DNA from: Lolium rigidum
Lineage: Eukaryota > Streptophyta > Magnoliopsida > Poales > Poaceae
Reading direction: 5' to 3'
Length of the DNA: 64,000 nt
Assembly (NCBI RefSeq): GCF_022539505.1
Contig: NC_061508.1
Coordinates: 347,275,484-347,339,483, forward strand
The notes below the pieces were generated by a model, which saw only the letters and a program-made list of their open reading frames with translations, was not told the DNA's origin and did not search any database. How positions within the stretch are numbered: position 1 is the first letter of the stretch; every line of letters begins with the position of its first letter. The position numbers were made by a program, and so were the translations under genes. Positions 8,246 through 19,654 of the stretch are shown piece after piece.

Positions 8246-11200
8246 CAAGGAAGAAAGTGTAGAGTCTTATAATGCTTGCAATATGTTCTTATGTAAGTTT
8301 TGCTGTACCGGTTCATACTTGTGTTTGCTTCAAACAACCTTGCTAGCCAAAGCCTTGTACTGAGAGGGAATGCTTCTCGTGCATCAAAAACCTTGAGCCA
8401 AAACTTATGCCATTTGTGTCCACCATATCTACCTACTATGTGGTATTTTTCTGCCATTCCAAAGTAAATTGCTTGCATGCTACCTTTAAAATTTCATTCC
8501 TTGTCTTTGCAATACATAGCTCATGGGAAAGTAGCCTAAAAAACTATTGTGGTGATGAATATGTCGCTTATGTATCTTATTTCTTATAAGTTTCTTGTTG
8601 AGCGGTAACCATGTTTCTGGGGACGCCATCAACTATTACACTTTTGTTGAATATCATGTGAGTTGCTATGCATGTTCGTCTTGTCTGAAGTAAGGGTGAT
8701 TTATCATGATCAAATGGTTTGAGTATGCATATTGTTAGAGAAGAACATTGGGCCGCCAACCAAAGCCATGTATCATGGTGGAAGTTTCAGTTTGGACACT
8801 AATCCTCAATCTCTTATGAGAATATTATCTGTTGTTGAATGCTTAAGCATTAAAGAGAAGTCCACTATCTGTTTTCTATGTTGTCCCGGTAGGATGTCCT
8901 CAAGTTGAGATTTATCAAAAACGAGAAATCAAATGCGATCTATCTCCTTGGACCTTTGTACAGGTGACATAGAGGTACCCCTTTGTGACACTTGGTTCAA
9001 ACATATGTAATGCAATGATAATCCATGGAATCCAAGCTAACTAGGACAAGGTGCGGGCACTATTGGTATTCGATGCATGAGGCTTGCAACTTATAGGAGG
9101 TTTTATGCATAACACATATGAATTATTACTACCGTTGACAAAATTGTTTCCATGTTTTCAAAATAAAAAGCTCTAGCACATGAGTAATCCTTGCTTCCCT
9201 CCGCGAAGGGCCTTTCTTTTACTTTATGTTGAGCCAGTTTACCTACTTCCTTCTATCTTAGAAGCAAACACTTGTGTCAACTGTGTGCATTGATTCTTAC
9301 ATACTTGCTTATTTGCATTCATCATATTACTTTATATTGACAATTATCCATGAGATATACATGTTGAAAGTTGAAAGCAACTACTGAAACTTAAATCTTC
9401 CTTTGTGTTGCTTCAAAACCTTCTATTAAGAATCTATTGCTTTATGAGTTAACTCTTATGCAAGACTTATTGATGCTTGTCTTGAAAGTACTATTCATGA
9501 AAAGTCTTTGCTATATGATTCAGTTGTTTAGTCATTATCTTTACCATTGCTTTGAATCACTTCATTCATTTCATATGATTTACAATAGTATTGATCAAGA
9601 TCATGTTGGTAGCATGTCACTTAAGAAATTATTCTTTTTATCGTTTACCTACTCGAGGGCGAGTAGGAACTAAGCTTGGGGATACTTGATACGTCTCCAA
9701 CGTATCTATAATTTCTTATGTTCCATGCTAGTTTTATGACAATACCTACATGTTTTATTCATACTTTATATCGTTTTGATGCATTTTCCAGTACTAACCT
9801 ATTAACAAGATGCCGAAGCGCCAGTTCTCGTTTTCGCTGTTTTTGGTTTCAGAAATCCTACACAGGAAATATTCTCGGAATTGGACGAAACAAAAGCCAA
9901 ACCTTCTATTTTACCGAGACGGACCCAGAGAGCCAGAGAAGTGCCGGAGGGGGGCCAAGGGGGCCCCACACCATACCTGGGTGCGGGCCACCCCTTGGCC
10001 ACGCCGCCAGGTGGGGACCCCACCTCGGGACTTCACCGACATCGCCCCTTCGCCTATATATGCTCCCAAATGTGAAAACCCTAAATAACCCAGTCATATT
10101 CCACGAAGAGTTCCGTAGCCGCCTGATGGCGTGTAAGACACACGTCCGTCGGGAACCCCAAGAGGAAGGTGTGATGCGCACAGCAGCAAGGTTTTCCTCA
10201 GTAAGAAACCAAGGTTATCGAACCAGTAGGAGTCAAGGAACACGTGAAGGTTGTTGGTGGCGGAGTGTAGTGCGGCGCAACACCAGGGATTCCGGCGCCA
10301 ACGTGGAACCCGCAAAACACAATCAAAGTACTTTGCCCCAACGTAACAGTGAGGTTGTCAATCTCACCGGCTTGCTGTAAACAAAGGATTAAATGTATAG
10401 TGTGGAAGATGATGTTTGTTTGCGAAGAACAGTAAAGAACAAGAATTTGCAGTAGATTATATTTCAGATGTAAAGAATGAACCGGGGTCCACAGTTCACT
10501 AGTGGTGTCTCTCCGATAAGATAAATAGCATGTTGGGTGAACAAATTACAGTTGAGAAATTGACAAATAAAGAAGGCATAACAATGCACATACATATATC
10601 ACGATGAGTACTATGAGATTTAATCAGGGCACTACGACAAAGTACATAGACCGCTATCCAGACATGCATCTATGCCTAAAAAGTCCACCTTCGAGGTTAT
10701 CATCCGAACCCCTTCCAGTATTAAGTTGCAAACAACATACAATTGCATTAAGTATGGTGCGTAATGTAATCAACACAAATATCCTTGGACAAAGCATTGA
10801 TGTTTTATCCCTAGTGGCAACAACACATCCACAACCTTAGGGGTTGCTGTCACTCCCCCAGATTCAATGGAGACATGAACCCACTATCGAGCATAAATAC
10901 CCCCTCTTGGAGTCACAAGTATCAACTTGGCCGGAGCCTCTACTAGCAACGGAGAGCATGCAAGAACATAAACAACACATATATGATAGATTGATAATCA
11001 ACTTGACATAGTATTCCATATTCATCGGATCCCAACAAACACAACATGTAGCATTACAAATAGATGATCTTGATCATGATAGGCAGCTCACAAGATCTAA
11101 CATGATAGCACAATGAGGAGAAGACAACCATCTAGCTACTGCTATGAACCCATAGTCCAGGGGTGAACTACTCACACATCAATCCGGAGGCGATCATGGT

Positions 11201-12774
11201 GATGAAGAGTCCTCCGGGAGATGATTCCCCTCTCCGGAAGGGTGCCGGAGGCGATCTTCTGAATCCCCCGAGATGGGATTGGCGGCGGCGGCGTCTCTGG
11301 AAGGTTTTCTGTATCGTGGCTCTCGGTACTGGGGTTTTCACGACGAAGGCTATAAGTAGGCGGAAGGGCAGAGTCGGAGGGCTGGCGAGGGGCCCACACC
11401 ATAGGGCGACGCGGGCCCCTCCCTGGCCGCGCCAGCCTATGGTCTGGCCACCTCGTGGCCCCACTTCGTATCCCGTTCGGTCTTCTGGAAGCTTCGTGGA
11501 AAAATAAGACCTTGGGCGTTGATTTCGTCCAATTTCGAGAATATTTCCTTTGTAGGATTTCTGAAACCAAAAACAGCATAAAACAGCAACTGGCTCTTCG
11601 GCATCTCGTCAATAGGTTAGTGCCGGAAAATGCATAATAATGACATAAAGTGTGTATAAAACATGTGAGTATCATCAATAAAGTAGCATGGAACATAAGA
11701 AATTATAGATACGTTTGGGACATATCACCGCCGCCATCGCGAAGACAAGTTTTGGGGGACAGAAGTCTCTGTTCCGGCACGCCGCCGGGACGGGGAATTG
11801 CCCCCGGAGTCATCTCCATCGACACCACCGCCATCTTCATCGCTGTTGCTGTCTCCCATGATGAGGAGGGAGTAGTTCTCCCCCGAGGCTAAGGGCTCTA
11901 CCGGTAGCTATGTGGTTCATCTCTCTATCCCATGATGTGATCTTTATGTGATCATGAGCTTTCTATCACTATTAATCTATGTGCTACTCTAGTGATGTTA
12001 TTAAAGTAGTCTATTCCTCCTCCATGATGGTAAAGGTGACAGTGTGTGCTTCATGTAGTACTTGACGTAGGTTATGATTCTAATCTCTTGTAGATTATGA
12101 AGTTAACTATTACTATGATAGTATTGATGCGATCTATTCCCCCTTTCATAGATATTGGTGACAGTGTGTATGCTATGTTAGTACTCGGTCTAAATTGCAA
12201 CGGTCTATTATGCACTCTAGAGGTTACTTTAATATGAACTCCGGACGTTGTGGAGCTTGTTTACTCCCGCTTGAGGTGTGCTTTTATAGCCCTACACAAT
12301 GAATGGTGTTTGTTATCCAACAAGAGAGTGTTTGAAAGTAGCACAAGTGAAGAGAAGTTATTTATTTATGTGATCATTGTTGAGAGTGTCCACTAGTGAA
12401 AGTATGATCCCTAGGCCTTGTTTCAAAATATCGAATCACCGTTTATTTACTGTTCTACTGCATGTTTACTTGCTGCCATATTTATTTCAGATTGTTATTA
12501 CCACACATATTCATCCATATCACTTGCATTTTACTATCTCTTCGCCGATCTAGTGCACCTATACATCTGATAAGTGTATTAGGTGTATTGGGGACACAAG
12601 AGACTTCTTGTATCTTAATTGCAGGGTTGCTCGAGAGGGATATCTTTGGCCTCTACCTCACTGAGTTCGATAAACCTTGGGTGATTCACTTAAGGGAAAC
12701 TTGCTGTTGTTCTACAAACCTCTGCTTTTGGAGGCCCAACACTATCTACAGGAACATAAGCGTGCGTAGACATC
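8246..12774 (+). mobile_element. 5'-truncated Gypsy-like LTR element (3' tail + 3' LTR)
   Basis: The non-coding 3' tail (8246-9686) matches the tails of the elements at 45843-47262 (plus) and 51233-52700 (minus). It ends with the polypurine-like TAAGCTTGGGGATAC directly before the LTR. The LTR starts TGATACGTCTCCAACGTATC at 9687 and ends GTAGACATCA at 12774. The nested solo LTR removed, it is about 1.48 kb. The 5' LTR, primer site and coding module are missing. The many short ORFs in the tail are not genes. Confidence 0.85.
10124..11727 (-). mobile_element. Nested solo LTR (1604 bp) with CCGCC target duplication
   Basis: On the minus strand it runs TGATATGTCCCAAACGTATC to its 3' end, read on the plus strand as TGATGGCGTGTAAGACACAC. 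It is bounded by CCGCC at 10119-10123 and 11728-11732, and the surrounding plus-strand LTR text resumes exactly after the second copy. No internal sequence is present, so this is a solo LTR left by recombination between two LTRs. It shares its first ~600 bp with the host LTR family but has a different 3' part ending in an ACGCGTTATCA-type terminus (compare 49635). Confidence 0.9.
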
Positions 12775-13343
12775 ACGGGCTGTTGACGAGAATCCGGATG
12801 TAGAACAGGAAAAATAAGGCGATCAAAAGCTGAGACTCGTTGTTGGGCTTGGGCTGGTTCCAAACGCTGAAACAATGAGGTCCGCATATCAGAATTTTGA
12901 AAGGTTGTCTCCGTGCCAGAACCCGTAACTATCGGATTGACTGTCGACGTAACTCGCTGAGAATGAGGGCAGCAGGAGGGACAATCTCGGTAGTCGGTAC
13001 AATTTGGATAAAATTGCTCAGCTGATTCCTCCCCATAGAAAGTCTTTGCCACAGTTTCCGCCGAGGTCTTACTAGCAATGAGCAAGTGTAATTTTTGGAT
13101 CTTCTGAGAACTCAATGAATCCAGGAAAGAGTCTACATGTGAGCCATCATCACCAAAACGAAAAGCCTGGAGGATTTGCTCAAGTCCATGACCAACAGAG
13201 ATAGCAGATTCTAGGAACCCAGTCTCCTTAGCAGAGAGACTATGAAGAAAAGCTACTCGTAAAGCCGTAAAGGAGGCATAGGAACTTTCCGTGGCGAAGT
13301 CCGATGACCAAGCGAAATCTGATTGGCACCAGTGAGAGGCTGT
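12775..13343 (-). pseudogene. Retroelement-like ORF remnant, interrupted by a SINE
   Basis: The minus strand has an open frame of about 190 codons with features of a gag/ORF1-like protein: a helical, charged N-terminal half, a Cys-containing stretch (CTDYRDCPSCC) and repeated FDRL/FQRL-type motifs in the last third. Upstream (13363-13679) it is broken by a SINE; the pre-insertion sequence continues from 13699. No reverse transcriptase or integrase is attached. LINE ORF1 or an LTR gag remnant are both possible. Identification is weak. Confidence 0.35.
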
Positions 13344-13362
13344 CGAATAGCCATTGATAGTT

Positions 13363-13679
13363 TTTTTTTTTTTTGAGAACACAGTACAACGCAGACGCTC
13401 ACAAACACGCACGTACAAACACACCCCTATGAACGCACGCACGCACACCCTACCCCTATGAGCATCTCCGAGGGACTGAGCCGGCATATCTTGAGGTTGA
13501 CGAAGTCACCACTGGCGCCTCGCTGTTGACGGGCACGCCACCTACCACTGAAAGCATAGCGCCGGTTAATCCTGGAATAAATCCAGGTAAATGCAACACC
13601 CATGCCGAATCTAGGATTTGAACCTGGGTGGGCTGGTTCCACCACAAGGGACCTAACCACCAGAGCCAAGCTCTGTTTG
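13363..13679 (-). mobile_element. tRNA-derived SINE with 19-bp target duplication
   Basis: Read on the minus strand, the 5' head has a pol III A box-like TGGCTCTGGTGG and a B box GGTTCAAATCC (13614-13624). The body contains GATATGCCGGCTCAGTCCCT and the 3' end is GTGTTCTC followed by 14 or more A residues. It is flanked by CGAATAGCCATTGATAGTT at 13344-13362 and 13680-13698. The layout matches grass SINEs with a tRNA head and A-tail. Confidence 0.93.
13614..13624 (-). promoter_or_regulatory. SINE internal pol III B box
   Basis: GGTTCAAATCC on the minus strand fits the pol III B-box consensus GGTTCGANTCC. With the A box about 35 bp upstream it marks the tRNA-like head of the SINE and is not a functional tRNA gene. 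Confidence 0.8.
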
Positions 13680-13699
13680 CGAATAGCCATTGATAGTTG

Positions 13700-14059
13700 T
13701 TCTATAATATTGGTCAAAAAAATTTAAAAAGTTATACATCTTTTGGGGAACGAACGTAGTAGCGAGGTGTAGCAATCAGCAGCAAAACTTGTATGAAACC
13801 ACATCGGAGAGCAAAAACTAGTTCAATGTTCTTCAATAATCATCGATGCAGATTATTCAACAGTTCTAGATGTAGTTTTTTTTACGTCGACTGTTGACTC
13901 TTGCAAGATTTTTCCAAGTCCACTACGCCTTATCGTTTTACTCGGGGCGGTATCGACCGTCCATCGACCATCATCATGTCTGCATGGAAATTTGACGAGA
14001 CGAGCGCGTGACGGAGAAGAAGGACGGACACACCGTAGAAGAAAGCGAATCGTCAGAAC
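13700..14059. other. Intergenic, no gene seen
   Basis: The first part continues the sequence interrupted by the SINE. The rest has no ORF or repeat that can be named. Confidence 0.45.
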
Positions 14060-14177
14060 GCAAGGAGCAGAAGTTCTCGCGCCAAAAAAAGGGGAAGCTC
14101 AGAAAGAAACAGAACTGAAGGCATCCAAGATAAATTCTGAAAGTGTCTTATTATTGGGTACGCAACGACTTGTGTAG
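14060..14177 (+). repeat. Duplicate of the membrane-protein gene's promoter region
   Basis: GCAGAAGTTCTCGCGCCAAA and the following purine-rich stretch, the CTTATT(A/G)..GGTACGCAA region and ACGACTTGTGTAG match 14895-15015, the region around the proposed TATA box of the 268-residue gene. The match ends where transposon-like sequence begins at 14178. It suggests an earlier tandem copy of that gene whose body has been replaced. Confidence 0.6.
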
Positions 14178-14670
14178 CGGTCGTTCAACAAGGACGTGTT
14201 GACGGCGAGCGACAGGCATGCTGAGTGGTGGCCGGCGACCGACGGCAACAACATCATTGACCTCAACGGGCCTGGTCCTACTCCAGCACTGGCACCTGAA
14301 GTGAAGAAGGAGGACTCTTCCAAGGACTTTGAGTTTGACTCGGATGACGACGATGGTGATGGCTACGACAGCGCCCTCGACTTCAGCGCCTTCGGCCGCT
14401 AGTTTTAGTTTTTTCGTCTTTCAGTTGTTATTTTAGTTTTTTCGTCTTTCAGTTGTTATTTTGCAAACTTTGTATGAATTCGAATGAAATCCGACCGTTT
14501 CGCGCAAATTCAAACCCTATAAACTATTGGAGCCTACGTTTTGGAGTCGCCCGTGTATGCACCAACCCTCTTTCCAAATTAAGGAGCAGGTGCTAGCGGC
14601 TCCAGTAAAACGCTGCCGGCGAACCAGCCGTATTTAAGACGGGCGGGTAAAAGATGCTCTTACTATAGTT
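14178..14670 (+). mobile_element. Fragment of a DNA transposon with a residual acidic ORF
   Basis: A frame from about 14178 to the stop at 14401-14403 encodes an acidic C-terminal tail (residues DFEFDSDDDDGDGYDSALDF, then SAFGR). It is followed by a 29-bp tandem duplication (TTTTTTCGTCTTTCAGTTGT, twice, 14409-14463) and a GC-rich end region that stops near GATGCTCTTAC. The AGAGCATCTTTTA-like end on the minus strand resembles termini of grass hAT/Harbinger-like non-autonomous elements. No transposase is present and the superfamily is not certain. Confidence 0.4.
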
Positions 14671-14972
14671 TATTCATAAGAGCCTTAGATAATTCATGCA
14701 CAGAGTTAGCTACTAGGCAAGTGGCCGGCTGCTTCATGTGCATGAGCGGGTGGCGCGGTGGCCTGCTGCTCGGGCTGGCAGGTGGTGGTAGGTGGAGTCA
14801 TGCGGTGAGATATACAACAGCGAACGGGTGAACAGAGACAAGAACCGGATGTAGCAACAGCCGGTTGTTGTGAAGAGTTTCCGGTTAGAAATCAAAAGCA
14901 GAAGTTCCCGCGCTAAAAAAGAAAAGAAAAAGTGAAAAGAAAGTTCAGAAACAGAAGGGAAGGCAGCCACGA

Positions 14973-14978
14973 TATAAG
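14973..14978 (+). promoter_or_regulatory. Probable TATA box of the membrane-protein gene
   Basis: CGATATAAGTGG lies 225 bp upstream of the chosen ATG, leaving a 5' leader of about 190-200 nt. The equivalent region at 14060-14177 has diverged at this motif. Confidence 0.4.
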
Positions 14979-15202
14979 TGGCTTATTGGCTATGCAATGC
15001 AAATGACTTGTAAGCCCCATAAATTTCCAGGTCTTCCACATTGACCAGTTAGGCAGACAGGCAGTGACCATACATCAAGACGTCTAAAGTCGTAGTACTT
15101 GGTAGTACAAACAAACCTACACAGCCGGTGTGGTTAGCCATTCCTCCATCCTTCATTCCATCTTCAATCGGGCTTCGGGCACTCAATCTCAAGTTCCTAG
15201 CC

Positions 15203-16009
15203 ATGGCTGCCAACACCTCCACCTCATGCTTCAGCTTCCTCGCGCGAATCCCCAAGCTCCTCGCCCCCTGCATGCTCTTCGCGGTCGTGGGCATCCTCAA
15301 CCCCGCAGTCAGGTTCGTCTACGTGAACCCGCTCACGGCCGAGATATCGCGCCATCTCAGTGAGATGGCGGAGCACACGGAACCCTCGAGCGCCGAGCAC
15401 GCCAGGCTCGTCGAGGAAACGCGGCATGATGCTACGCAGCTCCTCATCATCTCCATCGTTCTCGCGCTCGTCACTCTCACGCTCGCCTTCGGCAAGCAGG
15501 TCATCGCCCGCTTTTTCGCGGCCTCCAGCACCGCCTCCTCGTCCGGCCCCGGCGACCGCTACTCGCTGGCGAAGCTCCTCCGCGAGGTGACCAAGTGGCA
15601 TAATATGAGAGCCCCACTCATCACCACAGCCGCACTCGTCACTGTGGTCCAGCTCGCGTACATGACGCTTGTGGTCGTGGATAGTAACTCGGCCACCGGG
15701 ATGCGCGACTACTGGTTTCTCTCCGTGCGAGGTTCTCTCTTCCTCGTCGCCTTCCTAGCCATCCTCTACTTTGGTGTCCTGGCCCTGATGGGCGCCGCCG
15801 TGGGCAGGAAGGAGTGGTCTGTGCTGGTGATGTTGACGCTCCTTCTACCGGCTCTTCTGATTCCGGTGTGCGGGGTTGCGGTCTTGTATCTGTATACGGA
15901 GCAGGTCATGGGGTTGGGGCTGTCCCTGCTGTCCGTTTATGATATTCTGCAGGGTGTGCAGGACCTGCTCTGCTTATCGGCAGCCAACGTGTACTCCTAC
16001 TACTCCTAG
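15203..16009 (+). CDS. Multi-span membrane protein, 268 residues, unknown function
   Basis: The start at 15203 sits in a strong plant context (GCCATGGCT). An in-frame ATG 25 codons upstream adds a non-conserved-looking leader. About five hydrophobic segments are visible: residues 17-40, 77-98, 137-159, 177-200 and 204-231. A polar loop (41-76) is rich in Glu, His and Ser, and a Ser/Gly linker follows at 106-119. The C-terminus ends with several Tyr and Ser residues. The frame is intact, intronless and GC-rich at third positions, as in many monocot genes, and differs sharply from the AT-rich surroundings. No catalytic motif or named family is recognised. It most likely sits in the plasma membrane or an endomembrane. 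A truncated copy of its promoter region lies upstream at 14060. Confidence 0.75.
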   Translation: MAANTSTSCFSFLARIPKLLAPCMLFAVVGILNPAVRFVYVNPLTAEISRHLSEMAEHTEPSSAEHARLVEETRHDATQLLIISIVLALVTLTLAFGKQVIARFFAASSTASSSGPGDRYSLAKLLREVTKWHNMRAPLITTAALVTVVQLAYMTLVVVDSNSATGMRDYWFLSVRGSLFLVAFLAILYFGVLALMGAAVGRKEWSVLVMLTLLLPALLIPVCGVAVLYLYTEQVMGLGLSLLSVYDILQGVQDLLCLSAANVYSYYS

Positions 16010-16560
16010 TCCTACCAAGACATTAAAAAGTTACTAATAGTGAAATCCGAAACACTTGTCATGAGATGATCAACTTCAAAGTGCGAACCTCAAGGTTATT
16101 GGTATTTGACCAACAAGCCTAGAAGTTATTGATGTTGAAGTGATTTCTGAAATATGAGGAAAGTCGAAAGAAAAAATACAAAAAGGATTTGGCATAAAGA
16201 AAGAAAAGACTAGAAAGTTTAGCTCAGGTGTATATAGATGATATACATATTATGAATGTATTCTTTGATTGGTCACACAATGAAGTTCTTGGGTATTTGT
16301 ACCATATTGGTTGGCATGAGATGTCATACAACACAACACAATACAAGAATACAATGGCCTAAGTGACTGACAAGGAATGTGGTAATAATGCACATCTGGA
16401 ACAAAATAAAGTGTTATTATGTTCTTTGTTGGCATTCTACCTAGCACTTCAGATTTATAATAAAGAACTTAATAATTGTTATTTTGCCCGGTCATGTAAA
16501 GTTAGCCCGAGCCGCTTCATCCCACCATACCGCAAGATGTCGTACATATAACAAGAGACA
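16010..16560. other. 3' flank of the membrane-protein gene
   Basis: AT-rich sequence with an AATAAA-type signal near 16402. No further gene is seen before the Copia fragment. Confidence 0.4.
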
Positions 16561-16744
16561 ACAAAAGCATCAACGCCCACAAAACCATTGTGTTCTACTC
16601 GTGCAACCAATCTATGTATAGACACAGCTCTGATACCACTGTAGGGATTTGTAGTATAGAAAAAAAAGTTCTACCGCAATAACGAATAACAAGCCAAGAT
16701 CTAATCTAGTAGATGGTAGCAACGAGGTGAAGATCAACATTGAA
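16561..16744 (-). mobile_element. Copia fragment: tRNA-Met primer site and LTR start
   Basis: GCTCTGATACCA (16627-16638) is the complement of TGGTATCAGAGC, the initiator-tRNA-Met primer binding site used by most plant Copia elements. One base later TGTAGGGATTTGTAGTATAG begins what would be the LTR of a minus-strand element, similar in wording to BARE/Angela-type LTRs. Only about 105 bp of the LTR remain before another LTR begins at 16745. Confidence 0.65.
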
Positions 16745-17848
16745 TGTTCTAGGACATCGCCTAGAGGGGGGGGGGTGAATAGGCGGTGTATAAAAACTTC
16801 TACTTGAGAGCTAAACTAGGCGGAATAAAACTACACATGTGTTTACTAGTTTAGCTCAAGGCCTATCAACTAGGGGTTTGCCTAAGAGCACCAACAACCT
16901 ATGCTAGCATGATGAGCACAATGTGATAACAAGCTAGGTAAAGCACATCAAGCAAGATAGATATAACAAGGTAAAGCGCATAGGTCAAGGAGCTCGGGTT
17001 GAGAAGTAACTGGTGCACGAGGAGACGACGATGTATCCCGAAGTTCACACACTAAGGTGCTACGTCTCCGTCTGGAGCGGTGTGGAGGCACGTGGCACTC
17101 CAATGAGCCACTATGGCCACCGTATTCTCCTCGAGCCTTTCCGCTTGGGCAAACACCAAGTATCGGCTTGAGGCAACTCCACAACACGGAGGCTCTCAAG
17201 TACACGGCCACAAGAGGCTATAACACACCACCAAGCCACCAAGATGCTAATGCGCCACAAGAGGCTAACACACTCCACCAAAGGAAACAAACTCCACCAA
17301 GGATGCTTATGCGCCACAAGAGGCTAACACACTCCACCAAAGGAAACACGACCACTAAGGCAATGCGGCCACTAAGGCAAGATGGCCACTAAGGCAAGAT
17401 GGCCACTAAGGCAAGAACACCACTAAGGTGGAACACTCACTCTACGAGATCGAAACCCCGGAGAGAACTCAAACCGATGCACCTAATGCAATGGCTAAGA
17501 ACACCACTAAGATGCCCAAGTTCTTCTCTCCCAAATTCCAACAAAGCTACAAAAGCTATTGGGGAATAAGGGAGGAAGAACAAATATGTGGAGAAACACC
17601 AAATAACTCCAAGACCTAGATCTAGCAAGATCCCCTCACTTGGAGAGGGATTCAATTGGTGAAGCTCTAGATCTAGGTCTCTTCTCTCCTTTCCCCCAAA
17701 AATATGCAAGAAATAGTGGGGGGATCAAGAGGAGGAAGAAACAACTCAAGGTCAACAATGGAGGAGAGAGAATGGAGGGGAAGAAGTGTTTTGGTCGGAG
17801 GTGGAAGAGAGGTATAAATAGGGGCCCATAAATATAGATGTTGGGGCA
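16745..17848 (-). mobile_element. LTR of a second class, about 1.1 kb
   Basis: On the minus strand it runs from TGCCCCAACATC to the terminus TGTCCTAGAACA, with the TTCACCCCCC...CTCTAGGCGA signature close to its 3' end. TG...CA boundaries fit an LTR. It contains short tandem units (AAGGCAAGATGGCCACT at 17384-17418 and a CGCCACAAGAGGCTAACACA unit repeated at 17251 and 17311). The flanking 5-mers TTGAA and GACAA do not match, so this is not a clean solo insertion. The left end abuts the Copia fragment and the right end abuts the truncated element at 17849. Confidence 0.5.
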
Positions 17849-18943
17849 GACAACATAGACAACAGATAATGGACTCCTCTTTAATGCATAAGCATTCAAC
17901 AACAGTTAATATTCCCATAAGAGATTGAGGATTAGTTGTCCAAACTGAAACTTCCACCATGGATCATGGCTTTAGTTAGCGGCCCAATGTTCTTCTCTAA
18001 CAATATGCATACTCAAACCATTTGATCATGAAAATCTTCCTTACTTCAGACAAGACGAACATGCATAGCAACTCACATGATATTCAACAAAGGTGTAAAA
18101 GTTAATGGCGTCCCCAGAAACATGGTTACCGCTCAACAACAACTTATAAGAAATAAGATACATAGCTACATATTCTTCACCACAATAGTTTTTAAGGCTA
18201 TTTTTCCCATGAGCTATATATTGTAAAGGCAAAGAATAGAATTTTAAAGGTAGCACTCAAGTAATTTACTTTGGAATGGCAGAGAAATACCATGTAGTAG
18301 GTAGGTATGGTGGACACAAATGGCATAGTTTTTGGCTCAAGGATTTGGATGCACGAGAAGAATTCCTCTCAATACAAGGCTAGGCTAGCAAGGTTGTTTG
18401 AAGCAAACTCAAGTATAAAAGGTGCAGCAAAGCTCACATATGAACATATTGTAAGTATTATAAAACTTTACATCGTCTCCTTGTTGTCCAAACACCTTAA
18501 CCAGAAAATATCTAGACTCTAGAGACCAGTCATGCAAACCAAATTTTAACAAGCTCTATGTAGTTCTTCATTAATAGGTGCAAAGTACATGATGCAAGAG
18601 CTTAAACATGATCTATATGAGCACAACAATTGCCAAGTATCAAATTATTCAAGACATTATACCAATTACCACATGAAGCATTTTCTGTTTCCAACCATAT
18701 AGCAATGAATGAAGTAGTTCAACCTTCGCAATGAATATTAAGAATAAAGCTAAGAACACATGTACGTGTTCATACGAAACAGCAGAGCGTGTCTCTCTCC
18801 CACATAAGCATGGATTTATTCAGAGAATGAAAATAACAAAACGAAAATAAAAGCACACAGATGCTCCAAGTAAAGTACATAAGATGTGACGGAATAAAAA
18901 TATAGTTTCACAAGAGGTGACCTGATAAGTTGTCGATGAAGAA

Positions 18944-18964
18944 GGGGATGCCTTGGGCATCCCC
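18944..18964. repeat. Perfect 9-bp hairpin in the element tail (copy E)
   Basis: GGGGATGCC-TTG-GGCATCCCC forms a perfect 9-bp stem with a 3-base loop. It is next to a GCTTGGGGATGC-type polypurine motif. The same hairpin is kept at 45375-45395 and 53135-53155. Confidence 0.85.
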
Positions 18965-19654
18965 AAGCTTAGATGCTTGAGTCTTCTTGAAATATGCAGG
19001 GATGAACCACGGGGGCATCCCCAATCTTAGACTTTTCACTCTTCTTGATCATATTGTATCATCCTCCTCTGTTGACCCTTGAAAACTTCCTCCACACCAA
19101 ACTCAAAACAAACTCATTAGAGGGTCAGTGCATAATCAAAAATTCACATATTCAGAGGTGACACAATCATTCTGAACACTTCTGGACATTGCCCAAAGCT
19201 ACTGGAAGTCAATGGAACAAAGAAATCCATCCAACACAGCAAAAGAGGCAATACGAAATAAAAGGTAGAATCTGTCAAAACAGAACAGTCCGTAAAGACG
19301 AATTTTTTAGAGGCACCAGACTTGCTCAGATGAAAATGCTCAAATTGAATGAAAGTTGCGTACATATCTGAGGATCACGCACGTAAATTGGCAGATTTTT
19401 CTGAGTTACCTACAGAGAACCCTGCCCAAATTCGTGACAGCAAGAAATCTGTTTCTGCGCAGTAATCCAAATCTAGTATCAACCTTACTATCAAATACTT
19501 TAGTTGGCACAACAATGCAATAAAATAAAGATAAGAATAGGTTGCTACAGTAGAACAACTTCCAAGCCTCAAATATAAAACAAAATTGCTGTAGTAAAAT
19601 AAAGACATGGGTTATCTCCCAAGAAGTGCTTTCTTTATAGCCATTAAGATGGGC

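Noticed and set aside
9718..10380. 220-codon plus-strand frame
   Set aside because: It runs from one LTR across the boundary into the nested solo LTR of opposite orientation, so it cannot be an evolved gene.
11172..11696. 174-codon minus-strand frame
   Set aside because: Lies wholly in the solo LTR; the same text recurs in every LTR of the family.
13456..13717. tRNA-like sequence with a B box
   Set aside because: Part of a SINE with A-tail and target duplication, no foldable tRNA; not a tRNA gene.
17251..17430. Short regular repeats suggestive of an array
   Set aside because: Irregular GC-rich tandem units inside an LTR; no CRISPR-like spacing, and the genome is a plant's.
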